From NCBI GenBank assembly GCA_021325135.1, contig JAJPHT010000027.1, positions 43,336-107,335 of the forward strand: 64,000 bases of DNA, given 5' to 3'. The notes under the pieces were generated by a model. The model ran no database searches. It was not told the origin of the DNA and was given only the letters and a program-made list of their open reading frames with translations. Below are positions 40,030-48,407 of the stretch, piece by piece (positions within the stretch are counted from its first letter, which is position 1; every line of letters begins with the position of its first letter). This stretch comes from Pseudomonadota bacterium (lineage in GTDB: Archaea > Thermoplasmatota > SW-10-69-26 > JACQPN01 > JAJPHT01). A program made the translations under genes and the position numbers.

Positions 40030-40944
40030 ATGCGCCGCTTCCGCTACGTCGTGCTGGACGTCTTCGCCGACCGGCCCTTCGCCGGGAACCCCCTCGCCGT
40101 GTTCCCCGACGCGCGGGGCATCGGGCCCTCCGAGATGCAGGCCATCGCGCAGGAGATGAACCTCAGCGAGACGACGTTCGTGCTGCCGCCCACGAATCCC
40201 GCGGACGCGGCCGCGCGCGTGCGCATCTTCACGCCCCACGAGGAGCTGCCCTACGCGGGGCACCCCAGCGTGGGCACGCACTGGGTCCTCGCCGAGGAGG
40301 GCGGGCACTCGGGGCACCGCAACGGGCGGACGCGCATCGTGCAGGAGGTGGGCGCGGGCCTGCTGCCCATCCACGTCGACCGGCGCGATGGCGCGGTCGT
40401 GAACGTCATGACGACGCAGGCGCCGCCGCGCTTCGGCCCCGTCCTCGCGGCCGCGAAGGTCGCGCCCATCCTCGGCGTCCCCGAGTCTGATATCATGGGC
40501 GACCTCCCCGCCCAGGTGGTCAACACGGGCATCGACTGGCTGCTGGTGCCCATGCGCTCGCTGGACGCGCTGAGGCGCGTGAGCCTCGTCTCGGACGCCG
40601 CGGCGCGGCTGCGCGCCATGGGGCTGAGGCAGATGGTCTACCCCTTCGCGCTGGAGGGGTTCGACAAGGACGCCATGACCGCGGCGCGCGGCCTGCTGGC
40701 GGGCGAGTTCGAGGACCCCGTCACCGGGAGCGCGTCGGGCTGCCTGGGCGCGTACCTCGCCAAGCACCAGCGCGTGAAGCCCGGCGCGGACGGCACGGCG
40801 CGCTTCACGCACACGCAGGGGCACGTCATGGGGCGGCCGGGCCGCGTGGAGATCGAGGTGGACGTGAAGGGGGGCGAGCCTACGGAGGTGCGCGTCGGGG
40901 GCCAGTGCGTGCGCATTATGGATGGCCAGGCGACGCTGCCGTAA
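40030..40944 (+). CDS. PhzF-family isomerase/epimerase
   Basis: 304 residues, diaminopimelate epimerase-like fold. Family motifs: VLDVFADRPFAGNPLAVF at the N-terminus, MNLSETTFVLPP with the catalytic Glu, IFTPHEELPYAGHPSVGTHWVL, and EDPVTGSASGCLGAYL near residue 235. PhzF enzymes isomerise small metabolites; the archaeal substrate is unknown. Start ATG 10 nt after a GC-rich region, no strong SD. Not linked by sequence to the RiPP locus 700 bp upstream. Confidence 0.85.
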   Translation: MRRFRYVVLDVFADRPFAGNPLAVFPDARGIGPSEMQAIAQEMNLSETTFVLPPTNPADAAARVRIFTPHEELPYAGHPSVGTHWVLAEEGGHSGHRNGRTRIVQEVGAGLLPIHVDRRDGAVVNVMTTQAPPRFGPVLAAAKVAPILGVPESDIMGDLPAQVVNTGIDWLLVPMRSLDALRRVSLVSDAAARLRAMGLRQMVYPFALEGFDKDAMTAARGLLAGEFEDPVTGSASGCLGAYLAKHQRVKPGADGTARFTHTQGHVMGRPGRVEIEVDVKGGEPTEVRVGGQCVRIMDGQATLP

Positions 40945-40946
40945 GC

Positions 40947-41270
40947 TCACGGCGGCGAGGGCAGCGACCCGGTGAGCCACGCCAGCACGAGGCCCACGGC
41001 GCCGGCCGCGGCGAGGACGCCCCAGACGGCGGGCTTGCCGCCGCGCCAGTACGCGACGATGCCCACGGCCAGCGCGGCGAGGGCGCCCACCATGGGCCAG
41101 CCCGAGAGCGAGACGCGCGGCGTGTAGCCGTCCAGGCTGTACGCGTCCCACGCCAGCGCGACGAGGGCCACGAGGGCGACGGTGACGACGAACGCCGCGA
41201 GGAAGGGCCCCGAGGCCTTGCCTCCCGACCCCTTTCCGGGGGACGCGGCGCGCTTCGCCTTCTTCGGCAT
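40947..41270 (-). CDS. Small membrane protein, three helices
   Basis: 107 residues. Basic N-terminus (MPKKAKRAASPGKGSGGKAS) then three membrane helices (FLAAFVVTVALVALVALAW, WPMVGALAALAVGIVAYW, VWGVLAAAGAVGLVLAWL). Family unknown. Convergent with the PhzF gene, only 2 bp between stops. Confidence 0.6.
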   Translation of the reverse strand: MPKKAKRAASPGKGSGGKASGPFLAAFVVTVALVALVALAWDAYSLDGYTPRVSLSGWPMVGALAALAVGIVAYWRGGKPAVWGVLAAAGAVGLVLAWLTGSLPSPP

Positions 41271-41359
41271 GAAGGTCCTTCATCGGAGCCCCGGGCATAA
41301 GGGCGCGCAACGGCGCTCGAACCGCAACGCTCAACTGGGCGCTCGCCGGCCAGGCGCGC

Positions 41360-41854
41360 GTGACCCTCGCGGACTTCTGCGCCCGCTGCGGGAAGCCCAC
41401 GGCGCGCTTCGAGGAGCACGGCCGCCCCAGGGCGCGGTGCGGCGCGTGCGGCTGGGTGGACTACGATGGCCCCAAACCCGCCGTGGGCGCGATCCTCGTC
41501 CGTGGACGCCAGGTGCTCCTCTCGCGCCGCGCCCGCGAGCCGCTTCGCGGGCTCTGGGACCTGCCGGGGGGCTTCCTGGAGCCGGGCGAGGACCCGGAGG
41601 CGGGCATCGTGCGCGAGCTTCGCGAGGAGACGGGCCTCGCGGCGCGCGTCCTGGGGCTCGTCCATGTCGCGGCGGGCCAGTACGACGGGGCCGGCACGCT
41701 GAACCTGGTCTATCGTTGCGAGGCCGAGGGCGAGCCGCGCGCCATGGACGACTCGGCCGAGCTTCGCTGGCACGACCCGCGCCGGCTGCCGGAGATGGCG
41801 TGGCCCCACGAGGTGGCGGCGATCCGCGCCTGGCTCGCAGGGCAAGCGGAGTGA
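41360..41854 (+). CDS. Nudix hydrolase with N-terminal zinc ribbon
   Basis: 164 residues. Zinc ribbon CARCGKP ... RCGACGWVDYDGPKPAV at residues 7-40, then the Nudix domain with box GGFLEPGEDPEAGIVRELREETGL (written here by its key residues G, E, REL, EE, G). It resembles NudC/YfcD-like NADH or nucleotide pyrophosphatases of archaea. GTG start without SD. Hydrolyses nucleoside diphosphate-linked compounds; exact substrate unknown. Confidence 0.82.
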   Translation: MTLADFCARCGKPTARFEEHGRPRARCGACGWVDYDGPKPAVGAILVRGRQVLLSRRAREPLRGLWDLPGGFLEPGEDPEAGIVRELREETGLAARVLGLVHVAAGQYDGAGTLNLVYRCEAEGEPRAMDDSAELRWHDPRRLPEMAWPHEVAAIRAWLAGQAE

Positions 41855-41985
41855 GCGGGAGCCTCGACGGCCAGGGGAACGGGTCCTTCGACGCCATCCC
41901 CCTTCCTTGGGTCCGCGCAGCCCGCGCGACGGGAAACGCATTTGAAGGGGCGAGCAATCCCGAAGCCCATCCACGAGGGACCAAG

Positions 41986-43008
41986 ATGGACAGGAACCAG
42001 CTCGCCCAGACCGCGAAGCAACTCGTCTCGCCCGGCCGCGGCATCCTCGCCGCCGACGAGAGCACGAGCACCATGGGGAAGCGCCTCAAGAGCATCGGCG
42101 TGGAGAACACCGAGGCGGCGCGCATCGGCTTCCGCGGCGCGATGTTCACGGCGCAGGGCTGGGAGAAGCACGTCAGCGGCGTCATCCTCTACGACGAGAC
42201 GCTGCGCCAGTCCGTGGACGGGACGCCCGTGCCCAAGCTCCTCGCGAGCCACGGCGTGATCCCCGGCATCAAGGTGGACAAGGGGAGCAAGCCCCTGGCC
42301 TTCGCCGAGGGCGAGGAGGTCACGGAAGGGCTGGACGGGCTGCGCGAGCGCCTCCAGGAGTACCACGGCCTCGGGGCCCGCTTCGCCAAGTGGCGCGCCG
42401 TCATCAACATCACCGACAAGACCCCCTCCCGCTACGGCATCGAGGCCAACGCGCACGCCCTCGCGCGCTACGCGGCCCTCTGCCAGGAGGCCGGCATCGT
42501 GCCCATCGTGGAGCCGGAGGTCATCATGGACGGCAACCACACCCTGGAGCGCAGCTTCGAGGTCACGGACTGGATCCAGCGCGCGGTGTTCGACGAGCTG
42601 CACCTCCAGCGCGTCCACTTCCCCGGCATGCTGCTGAAGCCCAACATGGTGGTCCCCGGCTACGGCAGCGGCCAGAAGACCAGCGCCCAGCAGGTGGCCG
42701 AGAAGACCCTGGAGGTCCTGCGCCGCAACGTGCCCGCCTCGGTCCCGGGCATCGTGTTCCTCAGCGGCGGCCTCTCCGACGAGGACGCCACGGAGTACCT
42801 GGACGCCATGAACAAGGCCCCGGGCCCCAAGCCGTGGGCGCTCTCCTTCTCCTACGGCCGCGCCCTCCAGCACGCCGCCCTCCAGACCTGGGCGGGCAAG
42901 GCGGAGAACAAGGCCGCCACCCAGCGGGCGTTCCTGAAGCGCGCCCGCCTCAACGGCCTCGCCGCCAAGGGCGAGTACGACCGGAAGATGGAGTCCGAGG
43001 CGCAGTAA
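41986..43008 (+). CDS. Class I fructose-bisphosphate aldolase (eukaryote/bacterial type)
   Basis: 340 residues. Schiff-base class I aldolase of the classical animal/plant/bacterial family: LVSPGRGILAADESTSTMGKR, GVILYDETLRQ, PGIKVDKG, KWRAVINI, IVEPEVIMDG, VHFPGMLLKPNMV with the Schiff-base Lys, GIVFLSGGLSDEDATEYLDA, and WALSFSYGRALQ. Most archaea use the unrelated DhnA-type or bifunctional FBP aldolase/phosphatase, so horizontal acquisition is plausible. An AT-rich box CATTTGAAG lies about 45 nt upstream, with GAGGGA as weak SD. Confidence 0.88.
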   Translation: MDRNQLAQTAKQLVSPGRGILAADESTSTMGKRLKSIGVENTEAARIGFRGAMFTAQGWEKHVSGVILYDETLRQSVDGTPVPKLLASHGVIPGIKVDKGSKPLAFAEGEEVTEGLDGLRERLQEYHGLGARFAKWRAVINITDKTPSRYGIEANAHALARYAALCQEAGIVPIVEPEVIMDGNHTLERSFEVTDWIQRAVFDELHLQRVHFPGMLLKPNMVVPGYGSGQKTSAQQVAEKTLEVLRRNVPASVPGIVFLSGGLSDEDATEYLDAMNKAPGPKPWALSFSYGRALQHAALQTWAGKAENKAATQRAFLKRARLNGLAAKGEYDRKMESEAQ

Positions 43009-43376
43009 CGCAACAGCCGTCGCGGGGCGGCGCCGTCAAGCTGAGGGCTTGCCCCCGAGGCGTCATTTCCTGCTCCGACGACCTAACGTCAGGGGGGGCT
43101 CGCCCCCCTGAAGCCCCCCTCGGCAAAGGGCGTCAAACTTGCTTATGCACCCCCCGGCCACCCTACGGGCTGGCCGCCGGTGCGGGCCGCGTCGCCCATA
43201 CCCCACCCGCACCCGCGACCTTGCGAGGAGGCTCACGCCGAGGCGGGGATTCCCCTTCCGGACCCCACGCCCCGCCTCGGCATGGCCCCGTCTCCGCGGA
43301 CCCGCGGGGGCGGAGGTCTCCCGCTTCGCCAGTCCCTGCCCCCTTCAAATCCTCCCGCTGCAGACCGTAACCCCCG
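43009..43376 (+). other. Intergenic region with strong hairpins
   Basis: No gene. A perfect 8-bp stem (CAGGGGGG/CCCCCCTG, loop GCTCG) at 43090-43110 could end the aldolase transcript. Downstream, a TATA-like CTTATGC at 43141-43147 is followed by a second hairpin (CGGCCA/TGGCCG, 43155-43176) and a third potential stem (GTGCGGG with CCCGCAC, 43180-43211). This could be a promoter with a structured leader or a small RNA; I cannot choose between them. Confidence 0.4.
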
Positions 43377-44051
43377 ATGGGACGGCGCCTTGCGGCCCCG
43401 GAGGAGATCCACACCCTGCTGCCCGCCACGGAAGGGCACGCGCTCCGCGGCCGGTCGCAGCCCCGCGTGCAGGCCGACGCCATCGAGGCGTGCCTGGACC
43501 GCGTGGCGCCCCTGTATCGCGCCAGCCTGGCCACGCGCCGCGAGCACGGCTTTCTCGCCTACGCCCCCCGCGCCGCCGAGGGCTACGTCCTGGAGAAGGA
43601 CGCCGTGGGCACTCGCGACGCCATCGCCTGGCACTGGGCCCACCCCGACGCGACGGTCGCGTTCAGCTTCCACACGCACCCCAGCCCCCGCGCCGCGGTC
43701 GCCCCCAGCGGCATCGACGCCGTGGGCGCCCTCATCCGGGGCGACCACCTCGTCTACGTGCTGACCATGGACGGCCGCCTCGCGGGGTGGCGCTTCCGGG
43801 ACGACACGCCCCACGCCCGCGCCGTGGAGGACGCCGTGCGGGCCCTGGACGACGCCAAGCGCTTCGAGGGGCGCTACGTCCGCTTCCTCTACGACGCTTT
43901 CGACGCCCTGAGGCCCCGCGTCATGGAGCCGGTCTACGCCGCCCGCCTCACCCTGACGCGGGACGACGGCATGCGCCTGGAGCGGGCGCAGCCGGGCCGC
44001 CCCTTCCTCACGCCGTGGGAGGAGCACGGCGACGGGCCCGCGCAACGATGA
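43377..44051 (+). CDS. JAMM/MPN-like domain protein
   Basis: 224 residues. The stretch VAFSFHTHPSPRAAVAPSGIDAVG contains a JAMM-like zinc signature (H99, H101, S111, D114) with one more residue between HxHP and S-x2-D than the canonical motif. A Glu for the motif may be E73. Such proteins are isopeptidases, often acting on ubiquitin-like modifiers (SAMPs in archaea). No SAMP or E1 gene is adjacent, so activity is uncertain. Codes its own frame with no SD. Confidence 0.55.
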   Translation: MGRRLAAPEEIHTLLPATEGHALRGRSQPRVQADAIEACLDRVAPLYRASLATRREHGFLAYAPRAAEGYVLEKDAVGTRDAIAWHWAHPDATVAFSFHTHPSPRAAVAPSGIDAVGALIRGDHLVYVLTMDGRLAGWRFRDDTPHARAVEDAVRALDDAKRFEGRYVRFLYDAFDALRPRVMEPVYAARLTLTRDDGMRLERAQPGRPFLTPWEEHGDGPAQR

Positions 44052-44079
44052 TGCACGCGGGCGGACCTGGCGCGGACGC

Positions 44080-44520
44080 ATGATCGTCTTCGGAGACGTC
44101 GCCGTGGTCGTGAGCGACGGCAAGGCCGCCGCGAAGTGGTGGAAGGAGAAGCTGGGCTTCGAGGTGCGGGACGACGAGGGGCACTGGATCACCGTGGCCG
44201 CGCCCGGCAGCAGCACGCTCCTGCACCTCTGCGCCAACGGCACGCACGAGGAGGGCAACACCGGCATCGGCTTCGTCGTGGACGACGTGGCCGCCACGGA
44301 GAAGGCGTGGGCCACCAAGGGCGTGCGCTTCACCCGGCCCACGACGCGCAGCGACTGGGGCACCTCCGCCGTCTTCGCGGACCCCGACGGCAACGAGTTC
44401 ACGCTCAGCGAGGACCCCGACCTCAAGCCGAAGCCCAAGCCGCGGCGGAAGAAGGCCGCGGCGAAGAAGGGCGCCAAGAAAGGCGCCAAGAAGGCGGGGA
44501 AGAAGGCGCGCCGCCGCTAG
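44080..44520 (+). CDS. VOC/glyoxalase-like protein with Lys-rich histone-like tail
   Basis: 146 residues. Residues 1-115 form a vicinal oxygen chelate domain (VAVVVSDGKAAAKWWKEKLGF, GIGFVVDDVAATEKAWATKG, AVFADPDGNEFTLSE). The metal-binding residues are only partly evident, so it may be a binding rather than catalytic member. The last 30 residues are KPKPKPRRKKAAAKKGAKKG and related repeats, resembling histone H1-type tails and suggesting nucleic acid association. Starts 29 bp after the JAMM-like gene. Confidence 0.75.
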   Translation: MIVFGDVAVVVSDGKAAAKWWKEKLGFEVRDDEGHWITVAAPGSSTLLHLCANGTHEEGNTGIGFVVDDVAATEKAWATKGVRFTRPTTRSDWGTSAVFADPDGNEFTLSEDPDLKPKPKPRRKKAAAKKGAKKGAKKAGKKARRR

Positions 44521-44555
44521 CCAAGATTGATGGCATCGCTGGCGCCATCGCCCCC

Positions 44556-45920
44556 GTGCGAGGCCTCGCGTGGCTTCTCCTGGCGCTCCTCCTCGCGGGG
44601 TGCGCCGTTCCAGGCGCAGGGCTGCATCCGGCGTCGGTGACCCAGGCCCCGGCGCTCTCGTGCCCCGCTCCATGCGTGCGGCTTCTTTCCACCTCCGCCC
44701 GCCCGTGGGAGCCCACGATCGCCGTCGACCCGCGCGACCCGGGGCGCGTCGTCGTGGCCAACGCGGTCTTCGAGGGGCTCGACGGAACGCCCGTCGCCAC
44801 CTCGTGGATCGAGACGCACGCCACGAACGACGGAGGGGCCTCGTGGACCTCCACGCGCATGCCGCCCCTGGGCATGCACGACGCCATGGGGGACGCCTTC
44901 GTGGCGTTCCTGCGCGACGGGACGCCCCTCGCGGCGGGGCTGGCGTTCGACCACGCGGGCGCCGGGGCCGGGCAGGCCTACGCCTCGGCGCGCTCCGCGT
45001 ACTCCTTCTTCGTCGCGCGCTCCTCCGACGGGGGCGCGTCGTGGGAGGGCCCGGCGGTCGTGCGCGCGGGGCAGGGCGCGCTGGCGCTCGCCCTCGCGCC
45101 GCAGCCGGTGGGCGAGCAGGCCGCGGCCGCCGCGTGGGATGCCAACGACAAGGAGTGGATCGCGGAGGGCCCCGACGGGACGCTCCTCGCGACGTGGGCC
45201 GACATCCGCATCATCGACCCGCCGCAGGAGACGGTCAGCCGCCAGGACCTCGTCGCGGCCACGTCGCGCGACGGCGGGCGCACCTGGTCCACGCCCTCCC
45301 TCGTGGAGACGGGGGGCCAGTGGCTTGGCGCCGCACCCGCGATCCTCCCCGACGGGACGATGGCGGTCGCCTACGTCGACGCGCTCAGCCTGGACCTCCA
45401 CGTCGCGACCTCGCGCGACGGCGGGGCGACGTGGCGCGCGCAGCCCGTGGGCTCCGCTGCGTTCTTCCCCGCCCTCGCGGCGTCGGGCGCCCGGCTGGTC
45501 CTCGCCTACGCGGACTCGGACGAGCGCGCGCCCGACGTCGTCCAGATGGACGGCAAGCCGCAGCGCGTCGTCGTGCGCGTCTCGGACGACGCGGGCGCGA
45601 CGTGGAGCGCGCCGCGCACCGTGGACGCGCCCGAGGCGCCAGGGCGCGCGACGCCGCGGCTCGCGATCGCCCCGGACGGAACGGCACTCCTGAGCTGGAT
45701 GCACGCCACCTCCGCAGGCGCCGAGCTTCGCGTCGTCGCGATGCGCGGGGACTCCATCTCGACCCCTCTCGCCCTCGACCGGCCGCAGGCGCCTTCGAGC
45801 CTGCTGGGCGACTACATGGGGCTTGCCGGGACGCCCGACGGGGCGTGGGCCGCGTGGGTCACGAGCGCCGACGGGAAGGAGTTCCGGCTGGCGGTCGCGC
45901 AGATGACGTTCGCTCCCTGA
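44556..45920 (+). CDS. BNR-repeat (sialidase-like) lipoprotein
   Basis: 454 residues. Lipobox LLLAGC (C16) after a GTG start, then a beta-propeller with several Asp-box motifs: TNDGGASWTST, SSDGGASWEGP, SRDGGRTWSTP, SRDGGATWRAQ, SDDAGATWSAP. Such propellers occur in sialidases and in carbohydrate or protein-binding surface proteins; the sialidase Arg triad was not identified, so glycosidase activity is unproven. A second lipoprotein of this type lies at 48.4 kb. Confidence 0.78.
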   Translation: MRGLAWLLLALLLAGCAVPGAGLHPASVTQAPALSCPAPCVRLLSTSARPWEPTIAVDPRDPGRVVVANAVFEGLDGTPVATSWIETHATNDGGASWTSTRMPPLGMHDAMGDAFVAFLRDGTPLAAGLAFDHAGAGAGQAYASARSAYSFFVARSSDGGASWEGPAVVRAGQGALALALAPQPVGEQAAAAAWDANDKEWIAEGPDGTLLATWADIRIIDPPQETVSRQDLVAATSRDGGRTWSTPSLVETGGQWLGAAPAILPDGTMAVAYVDALSLDLHVATSRDGGATWRAQPVGSAAFFPALAASGARLVLAYADSDERAPDVVQMDGKPQRVVVRVSDDAGATWSAPRTVDAPEAPGRATPRLAIAPDGTALLSWMHATSAGAELRVVAMRGDSISTPLALDRPQAPSSLLGDYMGLAGTPDGAWAAWVTSADGKEFRLAVAQMTFAP

Positions 45921-45972
45921 GGATCGACGGCAAAGGCAAAGGTTATTGACTTCTTTCGTAATTTCGAAAATC

Positions 45973-46710
45973 GTGCTTTCAGGGGCAGACTTCGACCTGC
46001 TTCAGCGCGTGGCCCAGCTCCAGAAGGGCGAGCCGTTGCACTTGGAGGAGCTGGCGCGCCGCCTGGAGATGTCCCCCTCCCTTCTCCAGCGCAAGCTGAA
46101 GAAGCTCGCGACCGAGGGTTGGATCGAGCGGCGTCAGGAGGCCAGCCCCCACGGCCGGATCGTGCGGTACGTCCCCGTGGCCCGGGTGAGCGTTCAATGG
46201 GTTTCTCCCTGGCACGGCGCCGCCATCGCCTGGTCGATGCAGGGAGAGGCCAACTGGGAGTTCCCGCTGATCGGCCAGGTCCCCGACGAGCCCGCCAGGA
46301 TCGCTCTCCAGCGCTTTCTTTCGGTCTTGTCCGAGGAGGGGCTTCTTGCTCCTGGGGCTGGGTTCGAGGGTCCCATGCTCTCCCTTGGGTCCGAGCCCCG
46401 CTTGGCCGTCGTGGTCTACGGCTCCGCCGCCCGAGGGCAGGCGCGCGCGGACTCCGACGTCGACGTGGTCGTGGTCGTCGAGTCCAAGAAAATCGAGGAG
46501 AAGATTCTCGACGCCGCAGCGTCCGCGAGCCTGGAGACGCCGCGAGACGTCCAGGTCAAGGTGCTGGCGATGGGTCAGGACGGGCGCCTCCCCAGGATGA
46601 CGCCCCAGATCGATCAGGCGATCCGCGAGGACGGACTGATCGTCTTCGACACGCTGCACGACCCCCGGCTCTGGTCGCTTGTCTACGGAGGCAGGCGCCG
46701 TGGACCTTGA
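45973..46710 (+). CDS. Winged-helix/nucleotidyltransferase (MNT) antitoxin-like protein
   Basis: About 245 residues. N-terminal winged helix (DFDLLQRVAQLQKGEPLHLE, LARRLEMSPSLLQRKLKKLATEGWI), then a minimal nucleotidyltransferase domain with VVVYGSAARGQARADSDVDVVVVV (GS ... DxD). Downstream HEPN gene overlaps it, the usual MNT/HEPN toxin-antitoxin layout in which the MNT protein AMPylates the HEPN toxin. The GTG at 45973 is preferred over a TTG at 45946: the intervening codons are AT-rich, unlike coding DNA here, and TTATTG lies about 30 nt upstream. Confidence 0.78.
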   Translation: MLSGADFDLLQRVAQLQKGEPLHLEELARRLEMSPSLLQRKLKKLATEGWIERRQEASPHGRIVRYVPVARVSVQWVSPWHGAAIAWSMQGEANWEFPLIGQVPDEPARIALQRFLSVLSEEGLLAPGAGFEGPMLSLGSEPRLAVVVYGSAARGQARADSDVDVVVVVESKKIEEKILDAAASASLETPRDVQVKVLAMGQDGRLPRMTPQIDQAIREDGLIVFDTLHDPRLWSLVYGGRRRGP

Positions 46711-47047
46711 GGAGCAGCTTTGGGACGGGGCCGCGGAATGGCTTGCGGCCGCGCAGCAGGAGCGAGCCAGCGGCCGGCTGCGGGTGGCGTTCGAAGCCGC
46801 GCGCCACTCCGCCGAGCTGTCCGCGAAGGCCCTCCTGGTGCGGGCCACGGGAAGCTTCCCGAAGTCGCACACCGTCGCCGGGCAGCTTCACCGGGCGGGG
46901 CTCGTCCCTGCTGGCGTCGAACCGAAGGTCCTTCACCGGCTGCTCTCGGACTTCACGCTCGGGACCTATGGCTTCGAGCGCCCCCTGGAGGATGCGGAGG
47001 TCGCGAACGCCATCGCGCTCGCCCGCGCCATGCTCTCGGCCCGCTGA
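46700..47047 (+). CDS. HEPN-domain protein (toxin of MNT/HEPN pair)
   Basis: 115 residues. All-helical HEPN pattern: EQLWDGAAEWLAAAQQERAS ... RVAFEAARHSAELSAKALLVRATG, PKSHTVAGQL, and a C-terminal helix NAIALARAML. The RNase-type R-x4-6-H motif is not evident (R and H are nine apart in RATGSFPKSH), as in other MNT-linked HEPN proteins. GTG at 46700 gives an 11-nt overlap with the MNT gene; a TTG at 46679 is an alternative. Confidence 0.75.
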   Translation: MDLEEQLWDGAAEWLAAAQQERASGRLRVAFEAARHSAELSAKALLVRATGSFPKSHTVAGQLHRAGLVPAGVEPKVLHRLLSDFTLGTYGFERPLEDAEVANAIALARAMLSAR

Positions 47048-47051
47048 GCGG

Positions 47052-48293
47052 TCAAGCCTTCGCCAGTGCGCCGTAGCGCTCCTTGGCCTGCTGCGGCTCC
47101 AGCTTCGCGGCCTTGGCGAGCCTCGTGAGCCGCTCCCCTTCCAGGTCCTCAGGCCGCAGGCGCGCCTGGAGCGCCAGCGCGCTGCGCCACACGCCGCCGT
47201 GGGGGTCGACGCGGCGGATGCGCACCTTGCCGGTGGCGGGGTCGCGCAGGTCCTCGAACTGGATGGGCACGAGCTTGCCGTCCTGGAGCGAGATGAGGCC
47301 GTTGCCCTGCCCGTTGGCGAGGAACTCCACGGCGCCGACGCCCAGCGTGCGCGTGTACTGCACGTCGAAGGCCACCGGGTCCGCGCAGCGAAGCTCGTAG
47401 CCGATGATCTTGGTGATGAAGCCCACGTCGAGCTTGCGCTCCTTGAAGCGTGATAGCAGAACGTCGCGCACGACGCGGCCCAGGTCGATCTCGCTCAGGC
47501 GCGGGTTGTTGTGCTCGTCGTACTCCAGCGTGACGAAGGAGGCGAGCTCCTGCGGGTCCATGCGGTCCAGCAGGCCCTCGGCGAGCACGACGACGCCCCA
47601 GTCGGAGCCCTCGGCCTTGCGCTTCGCGATGGCGGCCTCCACGAGGTCCGCGATCTCGGCGAGGCGGATCTTGCCCGCGGGGAACTCCTCGGGGATGACG
47701 CAAAGCTGCGAGCCCGAGCCCACGGCCATGCTCAGGGCCAGGTGCCCCGCGCTGCGGCCCATGGCGGTGATGAGGTACCAGCGCGAGGTCGTCTGCGCGT
47801 CGACGCGGAGGTTCTTGCAAAGCTCGCTGCCCCAGTGCTTCGCCGTCTCGAAGCCGAACGTGGGCGCGTTGCCCGGGAGCGGCAGGTCGTTGTCGATGGT
47901 CTTGGGGACGTGGACCGCCCTCATGCCTCCGCCCGCGGCCGCGGCGACCTTGGTGGCGGAGGTGGCCGTGTCGTCGCCGCCCAGCGTCACGAGGTCCGTG
48001 ACGCCCAGCGACCGGAGCGCCGCGACGACGGCCTGCATGTCCTCGGACTTCTTCGTGGGGTTCGCGCGGGACGTGAAGAGGATGCTGCCCCCCTTCGTCT
48101 CGATGCCCGCGACGTCCTTCTCGGTGAGCTCGCGCACGCCGCCCACGTCGCCCTTCATCAACTGGCTGAAGCCCTTGGGCACGCCGAGGACCTTCCAGCC
48201 TCGGGCGCGCGCCGACAGGGTGACCGCGTTGATGACGCCGTTCAGGCCGGGGGCCGGGCCGCCGCCGACGAGCATCGCGAGGGTGCGGGTCAT
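47052..48293 (-). CDS. 6-phosphofructokinase, probably pyrophosphate-dependent
   Basis: 413 residues, PfkA family. The phosphoryl-donor motifs are GGDD (residues 105-108) and PKTIDND (130-136): the Asp and Lys replace the two Gly that mark ATP-dependent enzymes, a combination typical of PPi-PFK. MGRSAGHLAL and the substrate-binding EGLLDRMDP region are also seen. Archaeal glycolysis usually uses ADP-PFK or PfkB, so this and the classical class I aldolase at 42 kb suggest a bacterial-like, reversible glycolytic route. Convergent with HEPN, 4 bp apart. Confidence 0.85.
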   Translation of the reverse strand: MTRTLAMLVGGGPAPGLNGVINAVTLSARARGWKVLGVPKGFSQLMKGDVGGVRELTEKDVAGIETKGGSILFTSRANPTKKSEDMQAVVAALRSLGVTDLVTLGGDDTATSATKVAAAAGGGMRAVHVPKTIDNDLPLPGNAPTFGFETAKHWGSELCKNLRVDAQTTSRWYLITAMGRSAGHLALSMAVGSGSQLCVIPEEFPAGKIRLAEIADLVEAAIAKRKAEGSDWGVVVLAEGLLDRMDPQELASFVTLEYDEHNNPRLSEIDLGRVVRDVLLSRFKERKLDVGFITKIIGYELRCADPVAFDVQYTRTLGVGAVEFLANGQGNGLISLQDGKLVPIQFEDLRDPATGKVRIRRVDPHGGVWRSALALQARLRPEDLEGERLTRLAKAAKLEPQQAKERYGALAKA

Positions 48294-48377
48294 GAGGCGC
48301 GGGACCCCGAGGGGCAGGAAAAGGGTTTCTCCTGGGGTTTCGGGGCCGGCGCTTCGTTCAAGGAGCGAGCCAAAGGA

Positions 48378-48385
48378 GCTTAACC
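48378..48385 (+). promoter_or_regulatory. TATA-like box of BNR lipoprotein 2
   Basis: GCTTAACC, 23-30 nt before the ATG at 48408 with no SD site; leaderless pattern. Confidence 0.5.
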
Positions 48386-48407
48386 GGGCCTTTTGCGTCC
48401 GGCGGCC

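Noticed and set aside
41290..41360. Possible tRNA because of a GGTTCGAG string on the minus strand
   Set aside because: The flanking bases do not form a T-arm or acceptor stem. No tRNA or rRNA was recognised elsewhere in the window.
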